This document shows, one piece after another, positions 25,265 to 33,722 of a stretch of 64,000 bases of DNA. Numbering within the stretch: position 1 is the first letter of the stretch; each line of letters starts with the position of its first letter. The stretch spans positions 6,299,560-6,363,559 of the forward strand of contig NZ_CP020042.1 of assembly GCF_002028425.1 (NCBI RefSeq), in the 5' to 3' direction. This stretch comes from Streptomyces katrae. GTDB lineage: Bacteria > Actinomycetota > Actinomycetes > Streptomycetales > Streptomycetaceae. The notes below the pieces were generated by a model that searched no databases, was not told the DNA's origin, and worked only from the letters and a program-made list of their open reading frames with translations. The translations under genes were made by a program, and so were the position numbers.

Positions 25265-25322
25265 CCCGCGCCTCAATCGCCGGCGGGGCTATTTATAGCC
25301 CCGCCGGCGATTGAGGCGCGGG
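25265..25322. repeat. 28-bp perfect palindrome with 2-nt centre
   Basis: Arms 25265-25292 and 25295-25322 are exact complements around TT; the arm includes CTCAATCGCCGGCGGGGCTA. As RNA it would form a very stable hairpin in either direction; as DNA it could extrude a cruciform. The arm sequence recurs, diverged, at 56512-56533 and 56697-56720, linking it to the dispersed repeat family. Confidence 0.9.
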
Positions 25323-25420
25323 GGTCTGGGGGCGGAGCCCCCAGGGAACGGGCGAAGGGCGGGTAGGGGACCCAGCCCCGCGCAGCGGCACCCGGCACCC
25401 CGGCACCGCCCGGGGAACGG

Positions 25421-25459
25421 CGAAGGCCCCGGGGGCCAAGTGGCACCCCGGGGCCTTCG
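25421..25459 (-). terminator. Terminator hairpin of psd-pssA
   Basis: A perfect 14-bp stem (25421-25434 and 25446-25459) with an 11-nt loop that itself contains a short GCCA/TGGC pair. It lies 22 bases past the pssA stop at 25482. Confidence 0.75.
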
Positions 25460-25481
25460 GACGTACAGCCGAGCGGCAGCG

Positions 25482-26342
25482 TTACGGCAGCTGCGCCGCC
25501 CGCGCCTCGCGCCGGTTGTGGCGGAACGTGTTCGCCCGCCGCGTCGTCGCGAACAGCGGGATCGTCGCCGCGAGGGCGATCTGCAGCGCGCACCCCGTCT
25601 GGAGGAGCAGCTGACCGCCCGGGGCGTCGAACGCCCACGCCGCCAGCAGACCCATCGCCCCGACGATCCAGCTCAGCATCGCCGCCGCGAGGGCCCCCCG
25701 CGGCTTCGGGTACTCGACCCGGCTCACCATCAGCCAGGCCACGCCCACGATCGCCAGCAGGGTCGGCACGAACGGCAGCTCCAGCAGCACGATCGAGACG
25801 ACCGTCAGTGCGCCGAAGGGGCTCGGCATGCCCTGGAACATGCCGTCCTTCATCGTCACGCAGCTGAATCTCGCCAGCCGCAGGACGACCGCCAGCAGCA
25901 CAACGATCGCCGCCAGCGCCGACACCTTCTGGTGCGCGTCGTCGGCGACCATCCCGTAGACCAGCACGAAGTACGCCGGCGCGAGGCCGAAGCTGATCAG
26001 GTCGGACAGGTTGTCCAGCTCGGCGCCCATCGGGGAGCTGCGCAGCTTGCGGGCCACGATGCCGTCGAAGAGGTCGAAGACCGCCGCCAGCAGCATCAGT
26101 ATCACCGCGGTCGCCGCGCTGTGCCGGGCCATGCCGGACTCGCCGCTTCCGGTGAGGTGCGGGATGAGGATCCCGGTGGTGGTGAAGTACACCGCCATGA
26201 ATCCGCACGTCGCGTTGCCCAGGGTGAGGGTGTCCGCTATCGACAGCCGCAGCGAGAGCGGCATGTCGTCCTCGGCGGACTCCTCCGGGGCGGACTCGGG
26301 CACCCAGCCGGTGGCAGGAGTCTCGGGGTCAGTCACGGTCAA
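25482..26342 (-). CDS. pssA: CDP-diacylglycerol-serine O-phosphatidyltransferase
   Basis: A 286-residue CDP-alcohol phosphatidyltransferase that makes phosphatidylserine from CDP-DAG and serine at the membrane. The family motif is seen in FDLFDGIVARKLRSSPMGAELDNLSDLISFG (DG..AR..G..D...D, about 90-120), followed by several membrane helices; the N-terminal 30 residues are acidic and cytoplasmic. TTG 26342 or GTG 26336 may start it; either overlaps the psd stop by 14 or 8 bases, so the two are co-translated and complete phosphatidylethanolamine synthesis. Confidence 0.92.
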   Translation of the reverse strand: MTVTDPETPATGWVPESAPEESAEDDMPLSLRLSIADTLTLGNATCGFMAVYFTTTGILIPHLTGSGESGMARHSAATAVILMLLAAVFDLFDGIVARKLRSSPMGAELDNLSDLISFGLAPAYFVLVYGMVADDAHQKVSALAAIVVLLAVVLRLARFSCVTMKDGMFQGMPSPFGALTVVSIVLLELPFVPTLLAIVGVAWLMVSRVEYPKPRGALAAAMLSWIVGAMGLLAAWAFDAPGGQLLLQTGCALQIALAATIPLFATTRRANTFRHNRREARAAQLP

Positions 26343-26985
26343 TTCGGGTCACCCCCGCGGTGGTGGCCTGACCGACCTCGACCGCGACCTCGACGCCCTC
26401 CGGGAGGTAGATGTCGACGCGGGAGCCGAAGCGGATCAGACCGATGCGTTCGCCCTGCTCCACCTTGGTGCCGGCCGGCAGGTACGGGACGATGCGACGG
26501 GCGACGGCGCCGGCGATCTGCACCATCTCGATGTCGCCGAGCTCGGTGTCGAAGTGCCAGACGACGCGCTCGTTGTTCTCGCTCTCCTTGTTGAACGCCG
26601 GGACGAACCCGCCGGGGATGTGCTCCACGGACGTCACCGTGCCCGCCAGGGGCGCGCGGTTGACGTGGACGTTCAGCGGGCTCATGAAGATCGCGACGCG
26701 GGTGCGCCCGTCCTTCCACGGCATGATGCTCTGCACCACACCGTCGGCGGGCGAGATGACGCGGCCCTGCGCGATCTCGCGCTCGGGGTCGCGGAAGAAC
26801 CACAGCATGCCCGCCGCGAGCGCGGTGGTGGGCACGGCCACGGCGGCCCAGCGGCCGGACTTGCGGGCCCGGGTCAGGCTGAGGGCCGCGGTGGCAACGG
26901 TCGGCAGAAGCCACGGCGATGCTCCGCGCGCGAGGCGTACGCCGAGTCGGCTGTCGCGAGGTGCAGAGGTTTGGCTGTGGGGCAT
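26329..26985 (-). CDS. psd: Phosphatidylserine decarboxylase (archaeal-type)
   Basis: A 218-residue pyruvoyl-dependent decarboxylase converting phosphatidylserine to phosphatidylethanolamine. A hydrophobic segment near 45-65 anchors it. Motifs: WFFRDPER, SPADGVVQSI, FMSPLNVHVNRAPLAG and the self-cleavage site RFGSRVD, where Gly187-Ser188 would yield a short alpha subunit of about 31 residues with pyruvoyl. ATG 26985 is chosen because GAAGG lies six bases upstream. First gene of the psd-pssA operon. The short form resembles the archaeal/actinobacterial subgroup, not the long E. coli type. Confidence 0.93.
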   Translation of the reverse strand: MPHSQTSAPRDSRLGVRLARGASPWLLPTVATAALSLTRARKSGRWAAVAVPTTALAAGMLWFFRDPEREIAQGRVISPADGVVQSIMPWKDGRTRVAIFMSPLNVHVNRAPLAGTVTSVEHIPGGFVPAFNKESENNERVVWHFDTELGDIEMVQIAGAVARRIVPYLPAGTKVEQGERIGLIRFGSRVDIYLPEGVEVAVEVGQATTAGVTRIDRD

Positions 26986-27120
26986 GGATGACCTTCGTAG
27001 CGGGTGATTGCCGCGCCGCAAACGGGGGGACGGGACGGCGGCTTTACTGGAATGCTATCGGTTGCGCGCAACAACTGGGCAAGCCAGAAGCCGAGTCGAT
27101 GGCCCCCAGCCAGTGACTGG

Positions 27121-27159
27121 CAGTGATCCTCCCACGGAAAACCGTGGGAAGAATCACTG
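27121..27159 (-). terminator. Two-part stem-loop after acyl-CoA dehydrogenase
   Basis: An inner 8-bp stem TCCCACGG/CCGTGGGA with an AAAA loop (27130-27149) is enclosed by outer arms CAGTGAT/ATCACTG (27121-27127 and 27153-27159). It starts 12 bases beyond the dehydrogenase stop and probably ends the ethylmalonyl-CoA operon transcript. There is no U tract, which is common in streptomycetes. Confidence 0.65.
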
Positions 27160-27171
27160 CAAAAGGGACTT

Positions 27172-28377
27172 TCAGCCCTGGACTCGGTACTCCTCCAGCA
27201 GGCGGCGCCCGATGATCATTTTCTGGATCTCGGCGGTACCTTCACCGATCAGAAGCATCGGGGCCTCCCGGTAGAGGCGCTCGATCTCGTACTCCTTCGA
27301 GAACCCGTAGCCGCCGTGGATGCGGAAGGCGTCCTCGACGACCTCCTTGCAGTATTCGGAGGCGAGGTACTTCGCCATGCCGGCTTCGAGGTCGTTTCGT
27401 TCCCCGGAGTCCTTTTTGCGTGCTGCGTTCACCATCATGGCATGGGCCGCTTCGACCTTGGTAGCCATCTCGGCCAGCTTGAACTGGATGGCCTGGTGCT
27501 GGGCGATCGGCTTGCCGAAAGTGTGACGCTGCTGGGCATAAGAGACACCCAGCTCGAACGCACGCTGCGCGACGCCGCAGCCACGGGCCGCCACGTTGAC
27601 TCGGCCGACCTCTACCCCGTCCATCATTTGGTAAAACCCTCGGCCGGTCTGGCCTCCGAGGACCCGATTGGCCGGAATGCGCAGTCCGTCCATGATCAGC
27701 TCGGTGGTGTCGACGCCCTTGTAGCCCATCTTGTCGATCTTGCCCGGGATGGTCAGGCCCGGACGGACCTCACCGAAGCCCGGCTCCTTCTCGACGAGGA
27801 AGGTCGTCATCGACTTGTGGGGCGCCGTGCCCTCGGGGTGTCCTTCGTCACTCCGGACCAGAACGGCCACCAGGGTCGAGGAGCCGCCGTTCGTCAGCCA
27901 CATCTTCTGGCCGTTCAGGACGTACTCCTCCCCGTCCTTCACCGCCTTCGACGTGATGGCCGACACATCGGAGCCCAGCCCCGGCTCGGACATCGAGAAC
28001 GCGCCGCGCACCTCGCCCAGCGCCATGCGCGGGAGGAAGTACTCCTTCTGCTCCTGCGTGCCGTGCTGCTTGAGCATGTACGCCACGATGAAGTGGGTGT
28101 TGATGATGCCCGAGACGGACATCCAGCCACGGGCTATCTCCTCGACGCACAGGGCGTAGGTGAGCAGCGACTCACCCAGACCGCCGTACTCCTCGGGGAT
28201 CATCAGGCCGAAGAGGCCGAGCTCCTTGAGGCCGTCGACGATCTGCTGCGGGTACTCGTCGCGGTGCTCCAGCTCGGTCGCGACCGGGATGATCTCCTTG
28301 TCGACGAACTCCCGGACGGTCTTGAGGATCTCCTGCTGGACGTCGGTGAGTCCGGCGGTCTGGGCGAGTCGGGCCAT
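27172..28377 (-). CDS. mcd: Acyl-CoA dehydrogenase, probable methylsuccinyl-CoA dehydrogenase
   Basis: A 401-residue FAD-dependent acyl-CoA dehydrogenase with all three domains: FSMSEPGLGSDVSAI and WLTNG flavin contacts, RHTFGKPIAQHQAIQFKLAEMA, and the catalytic Glu379 in IGEGTAEIQ. In this operon it should oxidise (2S)-methylsuccinyl-CoA to mesaconyl-CoA, step seven of the ethylmalonyl-CoA pathway. It is shorter than the proteobacterial Mcd, which carries an N-terminal extension, so the specific role rests on context (last gene after mch, 2-bp gap). A generic short-chain dehydrogenase is the alternative. Confidence 0.88.
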   Translation of the reverse strand: MARLAQTAGLTDVQQEILKTVREFVDKEIIPVATELEHRDEYPQQIVDGLKELGLFGLMIPEEYGGLGESLLTYALCVEEIARGWMSVSGIINTHFIVAYMLKQHGTQEQKEYFLPRMALGEVRGAFSMSEPGLGSDVSAITSKAVKDGEEYVLNGQKMWLTNGGSSTLVAVLVRSDEGHPEGTAPHKSMTTFLVEKEPGFGEVRPGLTIPGKIDKMGYKGVDTTELIMDGLRIPANRVLGGQTGRGFYQMMDGVEVGRVNVAARGCGVAQRAFELGVSYAQQRHTFGKPIAQHQAIQFKLAEMATKVEAAHAMMVNAARKKDSGERNDLEAGMAKYLASEYCKEVVEDAFRIHGGYGFSKEYEIERLYREAPMLLIGEGTAEIQKMIIGRRLLEEYRVQG

Positions 28378-28379
28378 GG

Positions 28380-28892
28380 CTACTTCTCCTGCGTCTTCAG
28401 CTCCGGGCGGCCGGGCTGTTCGCCGCCGCGCGCCTTGATGTACGTCTCGGTCGGGACCATCACCTTGCGCCGGAAGACGCAGACGAGGGTGCCGTCCTGC
28501 TTGTAGCCCTTGGTCTCCACGTACACGATCCCGCGGTCGTCCTTCGACTTCGACGGGGTCTTGTCGAGGACCGTGGTCTCGCCGTAGAGCGTGTCGCCGT
28601 GGAAGGTCGGCGCCACGTGCCGCAGGGACTCGATCTCCAGGTTGGCGATGGCCTTCCCGGAGACGTCCGGGACGGACATGCCCAGCAGCAGGGAGTAGAT
28701 GTAGTTGCCCACGACGACGTTCTTGCCGAAGTCGGTGGTGTTCTCCGCGTAATTGCTGTCCATGTGCAGCGGGTGGTGGTTCATGGTCAGCAGACAGAAG
28801 AGGTGGTCGTCGTACTCCGTGACCGTCTTCCCGGGCCAGTGCTTGTAGACCGCGCCGACCTCGAACTCCTCGTACGTGCGTCCGAACTGCAT
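28380..28892 (-). CDS. mch: MaoC-like hydratase, probable mesaconyl-CoA hydratase
   Basis: A 170-residue single hot-dog MaoC-type hydratase that would add water to mesaconyl-CoA, giving methylmalyl-CoA. The hydratase-2 motif appears as LLTMNHHPLHMD, where the usual catalytic Asp position reads Asn while the His is kept, a variation worth noting. Proteobacterial Mch is a double-length protein; this one is half-size and presumably dimerises. It sits 4 bp from mcl and 2 bp from mcd. Function is inferred from operon context. Confidence 0.82.
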   Translation of the reverse strand: MQFGRTYEEFEVGAVYKHWPGKTVTEYDDHLFCLLTMNHHPLHMDSNYAENTTDFGKNVVVGNYIYSLLLGMSVPDVSGKAIANLEIESLRHVAPTFHGDTLYGETTVLDKTPSKSKDDRGIVYVETKGYKQDGTLVCVFRRKVMVPTETYIKARGGEQPGRPELKTQEK

Positions 28893-28896
28893 GGTC

Positions 28897-29871
28897 CTAG
28901 GCCTCCGGGATCTCGAACTTGGTGGTGCGCTGCATTCCGGCGGCCCGGCCCTTGCCCGCGATGACCAGGGCCATCTTGCGGCTGGCCTCGTCGATCATCT
29001 CGTCGCCGAGCATCGCGGAACCCTTCTTGCCGCCCGCCTCGGAGGTGCACCAGTCGTACGCGTCGAGGATCATCTCGGCGTGGTCGTAGTCCTCCTGCGA
29101 GGGCGAGAAGACCTCGTTGGCCGCGTCGACCTGGCCGGGGTGCAGCACCCACTTGCCGTCGAAGCCCAGGGCGGCGGCGCGGCCGGCCACCTCGCGGTAG
29201 GCGTCCACGTCGCGGATCTGCAGGAAGGGGCCGTCGATCGCCTGGAGGTCGTGCGTACGGGCCGCCATCAGGATCCGCATCAGGATGTAGTGGTAGGCGT
29301 CCGCCGGGTAGCCGGGCGGCTGCATGCCCACGACCAGGGACTTCATGTTGATCGAGGCCATGAAGTCGGCCGGGCCGAAGATGATCGTCTCCAGGCGCGG
29401 CGAGGCGGCGGCGATCGCGTCGACGTTCACCAGGCCCTTGGCGTTCTCGATCTGCGCCTCGATGCCGATCTTGCCGACCTCGAAGCCCATCGTCTTCTCG
29501 ATCTGGGTCAGCAGGAGGTCGAGCGCCACGACCTGCTGGGCGTCCTGGACCTTCGGCAGCATGATGCAGTCGAGGTTCTGGCCGGCGCCCTCGACGACCG
29601 TGATGACGTCGCGGTACGTCCAGTGGGTGGTCCAGTCGTTGACGCGCACCACGCGGGTCTTGCCGGTCCAGTCGCCGTTGTTCAGCGCGTCCACGATCGT
29701 GTGGCGGGCGCCTTCCTTGGCGAGCGGGGCGCAGGCGTCCTCGAGGTCCAGGAAGACCTGGTCGGCCGGCAGGCCCTGGGCCTTCTCCAGGAACCGGGGG
29801 TTGGAGCCCGGCACCGCGAGGCAGGAACGGCGCGGGCGCAGCCGGTTGACCGGGGAAGAGGGCGTGGTCAT
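28897..29871 (-). CDS. mcl: HpcH/HpaI aldolase-citrate lyase family, malyl/methylmalyl-CoA lyase
   Basis: A 324-residue TIM-barrel lyase of the CitE family. Motifs: RSCLAVPGSNPRFLEKA, VFLDLEDACAPLAKEGAR, IMLPKVQDAQQV, IEAQIENAKGLVNVDAIAAASPRLETIIFGPADF and GFDGKWVLHPGQVDAANEVF, including the metal-binding Glu and Asp. It would cleave methylmalyl-CoA to glyoxylate and propionyl-CoA, and possibly malyl-CoA chemistry too. ATG overlaps the meaA stop by four bases. Glyoxylate output links to glycerate kinase elsewhere in the window. Confidence 0.9.
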   Translation of the reverse strand: MTTPSSPVNRLRPRRSCLAVPGSNPRFLEKAQGLPADQVFLDLEDACAPLAKEGARHTIVDALNNGDWTGKTRVVRVNDWTTHWTYRDVITVVEGAGQNLDCIMLPKVQDAQQVVALDLLLTQIEKTMGFEVGKIGIEAQIENAKGLVNVDAIAAASPRLETIIFGPADFMASINMKSLVVGMQPPGYPADAYHYILMRILMAARTHDLQAIDGPFLQIRDVDAYREVAGRAAALGFDGKWVLHPGQVDAANEVFSPSQEDYDHAEMILDAYDWCTSEAGGKKGSAMLGDEMIDEASRKMALVIAGKGRAAGMQRTTKFEIPEA

Positions 29872-31937
29872 GCGGGGACCTCCGTGCTTTCGGCGATGGT
29901 GAGGGGGTGGAGCTTGTTGGCCTTGCGGATCTCGTCGACGATACGTCCGATGATCTCCGTGATGCCGAAGTCCTTGGGGGTGAACACGGCGGCCACCCCC
30001 GCCTCCTTCAGGGTCACGGCGTCGGCGTTCGGAATGATGCCCCCGACGATGACGGGGATGTCGCCCGCCCCCGCCGTGCGCAGGCGCTCCAGGACGTCCG
30101 GGACGAGAGCGCTGTGCGAACCGGACAGGATGGACAGTCCCACGCAGTGCACGTCCTCGGCCAGTGCCGCCGTCGAGATCTCCTCGGGCGTCAGCCGGAT
30201 GCCCTGGTAGACCACCTCGAACCCGGCGTCGCGGGCCCGGACGGCGATCTGCTCGGCGCCGTTGGAGTGCCCGTCCAGGCCGGGCTTGCCGACCAGCAGG
30301 CGCAGCCGGCCCGCGCCCAGCTCGTCCGCCGTCCGGGCGACCTTCTCACGGACCAGGGCCAGCGGCGTGCCCTCCTCGGCGGCGACCGCCACCGGGGCCG
30401 AGGAGACCCCGGTCGGGGCGCGGAACTCGCCGAAGACCTCGCGCAGGGCGCTCGCCCACTCGCCGGTGGTGACACCGGCCCGGGCGCACTCCAGGGTGGC
30501 CTCCATCAGGTTCTCGGTCCCGGCGGCGGCCTCCTTCAGCCGGTCCAGGGCCTGCATCACCGTCGGGAAGACGAAGGGGTCGCCGTCGCCCTGCCGGTCC
30601 GAGGACTCCTGGCGCTCGGAGCGCCAGCGCCTGAGCCGCTCGACGGTGAACTCCTCGACCGCCGCGTCGACCGTCATGATCGCGCCGTCGAGGTCGGCGG
30701 TGAGCGGGTTCTCCTCGGTCTGCTGGAAGCAGTTCACCCCGACGATCTTGTCCTCGCCGGACTCGATGCGGGCGCGCCGCTCGGCGTGCGAGGAGACCAG
30801 CTGGGACTTCAGGTACCCGGACTCGACGGCGGCCATCGCGCCGCCCATCTCCTGGATCCGGTCGATCTCGGCCAGGCAGTCGGCGACCAGGGAGTCGACC
30901 TTGGCCTCGATGACGTGGGAGCCGGCGAAGATGTCCTCGTACTCCAGCAGGTCGCTCTCGTGGGCGAGGACCTGCTGGATGCGCAGCGACCACTGCTGGT
31001 CCCAGGGCCGGGGCAGGCCCAGCGCCTCGTTCCAGGCGGGCAGCTGCACGGCGCGGGCGCGGGCGTCCTTGGAGAGGGTGACGGCCAGCATCTCCAGGAC
31101 GATGCGCTGGACGTTGTTCTCCGGCTGCGCCTCGGTCAGGCCGAGGGAGTTGACCTGGACGCCGTAGCGGAAGCGGCGCTGCTTGGCGTCCTCGATGCCG
31201 TAGCGCTCGCGGGTGACCCGGTCCCAGATGCGGCCGAAGGCGCGCATCTTGCACATCTCCTCGATGAAGCGGACGCCCGCGTTCACGAAGAAGGAGATCC
31301 GGGCGACCACCTCGCCGAAGCGCTCCTCGGGCACCTGGCCCGAGTCGCGCACCGAGTCCAGGACGGCGATCGCGGTGGACATGGCGTACGAGATCTCCTG
31401 GACCGGGGTGGCCCCGGCCTCCTGCAGGTGGTAGCTGCAGATGTTGATCGGGTTCCACTTCGGGATGTGGTTGACCGTGTACGCGATCATGTCCGTCGTC
31501 AGGCGGAGCGAGGGCCCGGGCGGGAAGACGTGCGTCCCGCGCGAGAGGTACTCCTTGACGATGTCGTTCTGGGTGGTGCCCTGGAGCTTGGAGATGTCCG
31601 CCCCCTGCTCCTCGGCGGCCACCTGGTAGAGCGCCAGCAGCCACATGGCGGTGGCGTTGATCGTCATCGAGGTGTTCATCTGCTCCAGGGGGATGTCCTG
31701 GAACAGCCGCCGCATGTCGCCCAGATGGGAGACCGGGACCCCGACCCGGCCCACCTCGCCGCGGGCGAGGATGTGGTCGGGGTCGTAGCCGGTCTGCGTC
31801 GGCAGGTCGAACGCGACCGACAGGCCGGTCTGGCCCTTGGCGAGGTTGCGGCGGTACAGCTCGTTGGACGCCTCGGCCGTGGAGTGGCCGGCGTACGTCC
31901 GCATGAGCCACGGACGGTCTTTCTGGCGCTCTGTCAT
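29868..31937 (-). CDS. meaA: Ethylmalonyl-CoA mutase (MeaA-type B12 mutase)
   Basis: A 689-residue coenzyme B12-dependent acyl-CoA mutase. The N-terminal barrel starts RPWLMRTYAGHSTAEASNELYRRNLAKGQTGLSVAFDLPTQTGYD, a MeaA/Ecm hallmark distinct from methylmalonyl-CoA mutase; the C-terminal B12 domain has GKPGLDGHSNGAEQIA (DxHxxG near residue 555). It rearranges ethylmalonyl-CoA to methylsuccinyl-CoA. Directly downstream of ccr (31 bp) and four-base overlapped with mcl. Alternative labels in databases are 'protein meaA' and 'methylmalonyl-CoA mutase'; context favours Ecm. Confidence 0.93.
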   Translation of the reverse strand: MTERQKDRPWLMRTYAGHSTAEASNELYRRNLAKGQTGLSVAFDLPTQTGYDPDHILARGEVGRVGVPVSHLGDMRRLFQDIPLEQMNTSMTINATAMWLLALYQVAAEEQGADISKLQGTTQNDIVKEYLSRGTHVFPPGPSLRLTTDMIAYTVNHIPKWNPINICSYHLQEAGATPVQEISYAMSTAIAVLDSVRDSGQVPEERFGEVVARISFFVNAGVRFIEEMCKMRAFGRIWDRVTRERYGIEDAKQRRFRYGVQVNSLGLTEAQPENNVQRIVLEMLAVTLSKDARARAVQLPAWNEALGLPRPWDQQWSLRIQQVLAHESDLLEYEDIFAGSHVIEAKVDSLVADCLAEIDRIQEMGGAMAAVESGYLKSQLVSSHAERRARIESGEDKIVGVNCFQQTEENPLTADLDGAIMTVDAAVEEFTVERLRRWRSERQESSDRQGDGDPFVFPTVMQALDRLKEAAAGTENLMEATLECARAGVTTGEWASALREVFGEFRAPTGVSSAPVAVAAEEGTPLALVREKVARTADELGAGRLRLLVGKPGLDGHSNGAEQIAVRARDAGFEVVYQGIRLTPEEISTAALAEDVHCVGLSILSGSHSALVPDVLERLRTAGAGDIPVIVGGIIPNADAVTLKEAGVAAVFTPKDFGITEIIGRIVDEIRKANKLHPLTIAESTEVPA

Positions 31938-31968
31938 CTCAGGCGATCCTTACGGCCTTTGAGCGGAC

Positions 31969-33306
31969 TCAGACGTTGCGGAAGCGGTTGATCGCGTCGA
32001 GGTGCTTGGCGCGCATCTCGTGGTCGCGCACGCCCAGGCCCTCCTCGGGGGCGAGCGCGAGGACGCCGACCTTGCCCTGGTGGAGGTTGCGGTGGACGTC
32101 GTAGGCGGCCTGGCCGGTCTGTTCCAGGGAGTAGGTCTTCGAGAGCGTCGGGTGGATCTTGCCCTTGGCGATGAGGCGGTTGGCCTCCCAGGCCTCGCGG
32201 TAGTTCGCGAAGTGCGAGCCGATGATCCGCTTCAGCGACATCCACAGGTAGCGGTTGTCGTACTCGTGCATGTAGCCCGAGGTCGAGGCGCAGGTGGTGA
32301 TCGTGCCGCCCTTGCGGGTGACGTAGACGGAGGCGCCGAAGGTCTCGCGGCCCGGGTGCTCGAAGACGATGTCGATGTCCTCGCCGCCGGTCAGCTCGCG
32401 GATGCGCTTGCCGAAGCGCTTCCACTCCTTGGGGTCCTGGGTGTGCTCGTCCTTCCAGAACTTGTAGCCCTCGGCGGTGCGGTCGATGACCGCCTCGGCG
32501 CCCATGGAGCGGCAGATCTCGGCCTTCTCCGGGGAGGAGACCACGCAGATCGGGTTGGCGCCGCCGGCCAGGGCGAACTGGGTGGCGTAGGAGCCGAGGC
32601 CGCCGCTGGCGCCCCAGATCAGCACGTTGTCGCCCTGCTTCATCCCGGCGCCGTTGCGGGAGACCAGCTGGCGGTAGGCGGTGGAGTTGACCAGGCCGGG
32701 GCTGGCGGCCTCCTCCCAGCTGAGGTGGCCGGGCTTGGGCATCAGCTGGTTGGACTTGACCAGGGCGATCTCCGCGAGGCCGCCGAAGTTGGTCTCGAAG
32801 CCCCAGATGCGCTGCTCGGGGTCGAGCATCGTGTCGTTGTGGCCGTCCGAGGACTCCAGCTCCACCGACAGGCAGTGCGCGACGACCTCGTCGCCCGGCT
32901 TCCAGGCGTTGACGCCGGGGCCGGTGCGCAGGACGACGCCCGCGAGGTCGGAGCCGATGATGTGGTACGGGAGGTCGTGGCGCTTGGTGAGCTCCGAGAG
33001 GCGGCCGTAGCGCTCCAGGAAACCGAAGGTGGACAGCGGCTCGAAGATCGAGGTCCACACGGAGTTGTAGTTGACCGAGGAGGCCATGACGGCCACCAGC
33101 GCCTCGCCGGGGCCGAGTTCCGGCACCGGGACCTGGTCCAGGTGCAGGGACTTGCGGGGGTCCTTGTCGCGGCTGGCGAGACCGTCGAACATCTCGGTCT
33201 CGTCCTTGTGCACGGTGATCGCGCGGTACGAGTCGGGCAGCGGCAGCGCCGCGAAGTCTGCGGCGGTGGCGGACTGCGACTGAATCGCGTCCAGGATGTC
33301 CTTCAC
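31969..33306 (-). CDS. ccr: Crotonyl-CoA carboxylase/reductase
   Basis: A 445-residue zinc-less medium-chain dehydrogenase/reductase that reductively carboxylates crotonyl-CoA with NADPH and CO2 to ethylmalonyl-CoA. Typical features: VKDILDAI start, VMASSVNYNSVWTSIFEP, HIIGSDLAGVV, WGFETNFGGLAEIALVK, the NADPH motif IWGASGGLGSYATQFA, and the CO2/CoA pocket around FEHPGRETFG and IIGSHFANYREAWEANRL. GTG at 33306 follows GGAGG seven bases away. First gene of the operon; its product is also the extender unit for ethyl-branched polyketides. Confidence 0.97.
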   Translation of the reverse strand: MKDILDAIQSQSATAADFAALPLPDSYRAITVHKDETEMFDGLASRDKDPRKSLHLDQVPVPELGPGEALVAVMASSVNYNSVWTSIFEPLSTFGFLERYGRLSELTKRHDLPYHIIGSDLAGVVLRTGPGVNAWKPGDEVVAHCLSVELESSDGHNDTMLDPEQRIWGFETNFGGLAEIALVKSNQLMPKPGHLSWEEAASPGLVNSTAYRQLVSRNGAGMKQGDNVLIWGASGGLGSYATQFALAGGANPICVVSSPEKAEICRSMGAEAVIDRTAEGYKFWKDEHTQDPKEWKRFGKRIRELTGGEDIDIVFEHPGRETFGASVYVTRKGGTITTCASTSGYMHEYDNRYLWMSLKRIIGSHFANYREAWEANRLIAKGKIHPTLSKTYSLEQTGQAAYDVHRNLHQGKVGVLALAPEEGLGVRDHEMRAKHLDAINRFRNV

Positions 33307-33604
33307 GGTGTTGCCTCCGGCTGAGCGCTGATTGAGGGTGCGCTGAGGGGTACGCGGTGCGTGCGTGGGAGCTGTGGTGTGGTCCTGCGGGTGCCGTCGG
33401 TCCGGCGGAGCTGTGGTGCGGCCGCGCCTGTGGTGGGGCGGGCGGGAGCCTGGTGACGCAGGCATCCGGGGCGCGTTCCGTGCCGAGTGGGCGTGGACCG
33501 CGGGGACGTCCGGACGGGACTCAACGTATGGCACCCCGTGTCACTCGGCAAGGCACTGCGTGCCAAAAATTTCTCTCACTTACCGATTGACCTGCGCATA
33601 TGAG

Positions 33605-33618
33605 CGATGATCGATCAG
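33605..33618. promoter_or_regulatory. Shared motif (candidate TetR operator), ccr side
   Basis: CGATGATCGATCAG, containing the perfect palindrome TGATCGATCA, is identical to 36972-36985 upstream of the 3-hydroxyacyl-CoA dehydrogenase. TGACCTG also occurs nearby in both places (33588-33594 and 36942-36948). Confidence 0.55.
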
Positions 33619-33654
33619 AGTTACCCGTGAGTAGGGGCAACTCGGACAAACGAA

Positions 33655-33716
33655 AGCGGCCGCCCCCGGTACGGGAGCGGCCGCTGTGACGGGAAGCACC
33701 CCGGCGGTGGCCGGGG
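33655..33716 (-). terminator. Tandem hairpins after tetR
   Basis: A 9-bp stem AGCGGCCGC/GCGGCCGCT (33655-33663 and 33677-33685) with a C/G-paired loop, and a second stem CCCCGG/CCGGGG (33699-33704 and 33711-33716), lie immediately past the tetR stop at 33723. Confidence 0.7.
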
Positions 33717-33722
33717 AGCTGC

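Larger units (their letters stand above)
25094..25481. repeat. Gap with two head-to-head dispersed repeats and a long palindrome
   Basis: No gene. From left to right: a reverse-oriented copy of the dispersed G/C-rich repeat (core about 25190-25232), a 28-bp perfect palindrome (25265-25322), a small hairpin CTGGGGGC-GGA-GCCCCCAG (25326-25344), a forward repeat copy (about 25344-25392) and the pssA terminator (25421-25459). The two repeat copies therefore face each other around the palindrome. Confidence 0.8.
33307..33722. promoter_or_regulatory. ccr upstream region and tetR terminator
   Basis: A gene-free gap of 416 bp. It contains the tetR terminators (33655-33716), the shared 14-mer (33605-33618), an imperfect palindrome TTACCCGTGAGTAG (33621-33634), a GGCAC-TGC-GTGCC inverted repeat (33552-33564) next to an AT-rich tract, and about 240 bp of G/T-rich leader before the ccr start. 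The ccr promoter probably lies near 33550-33640. Confidence 0.6.

Noticed and set aside
33540..33575. TTGGCAC-N-TGC resemblance to a sigma-54 promoter upstream of ccr
   Set aside because: Streptomycetes lack sigma-54, and the spacing is better explained by the GGCAC/GTGCC inverted repeat.
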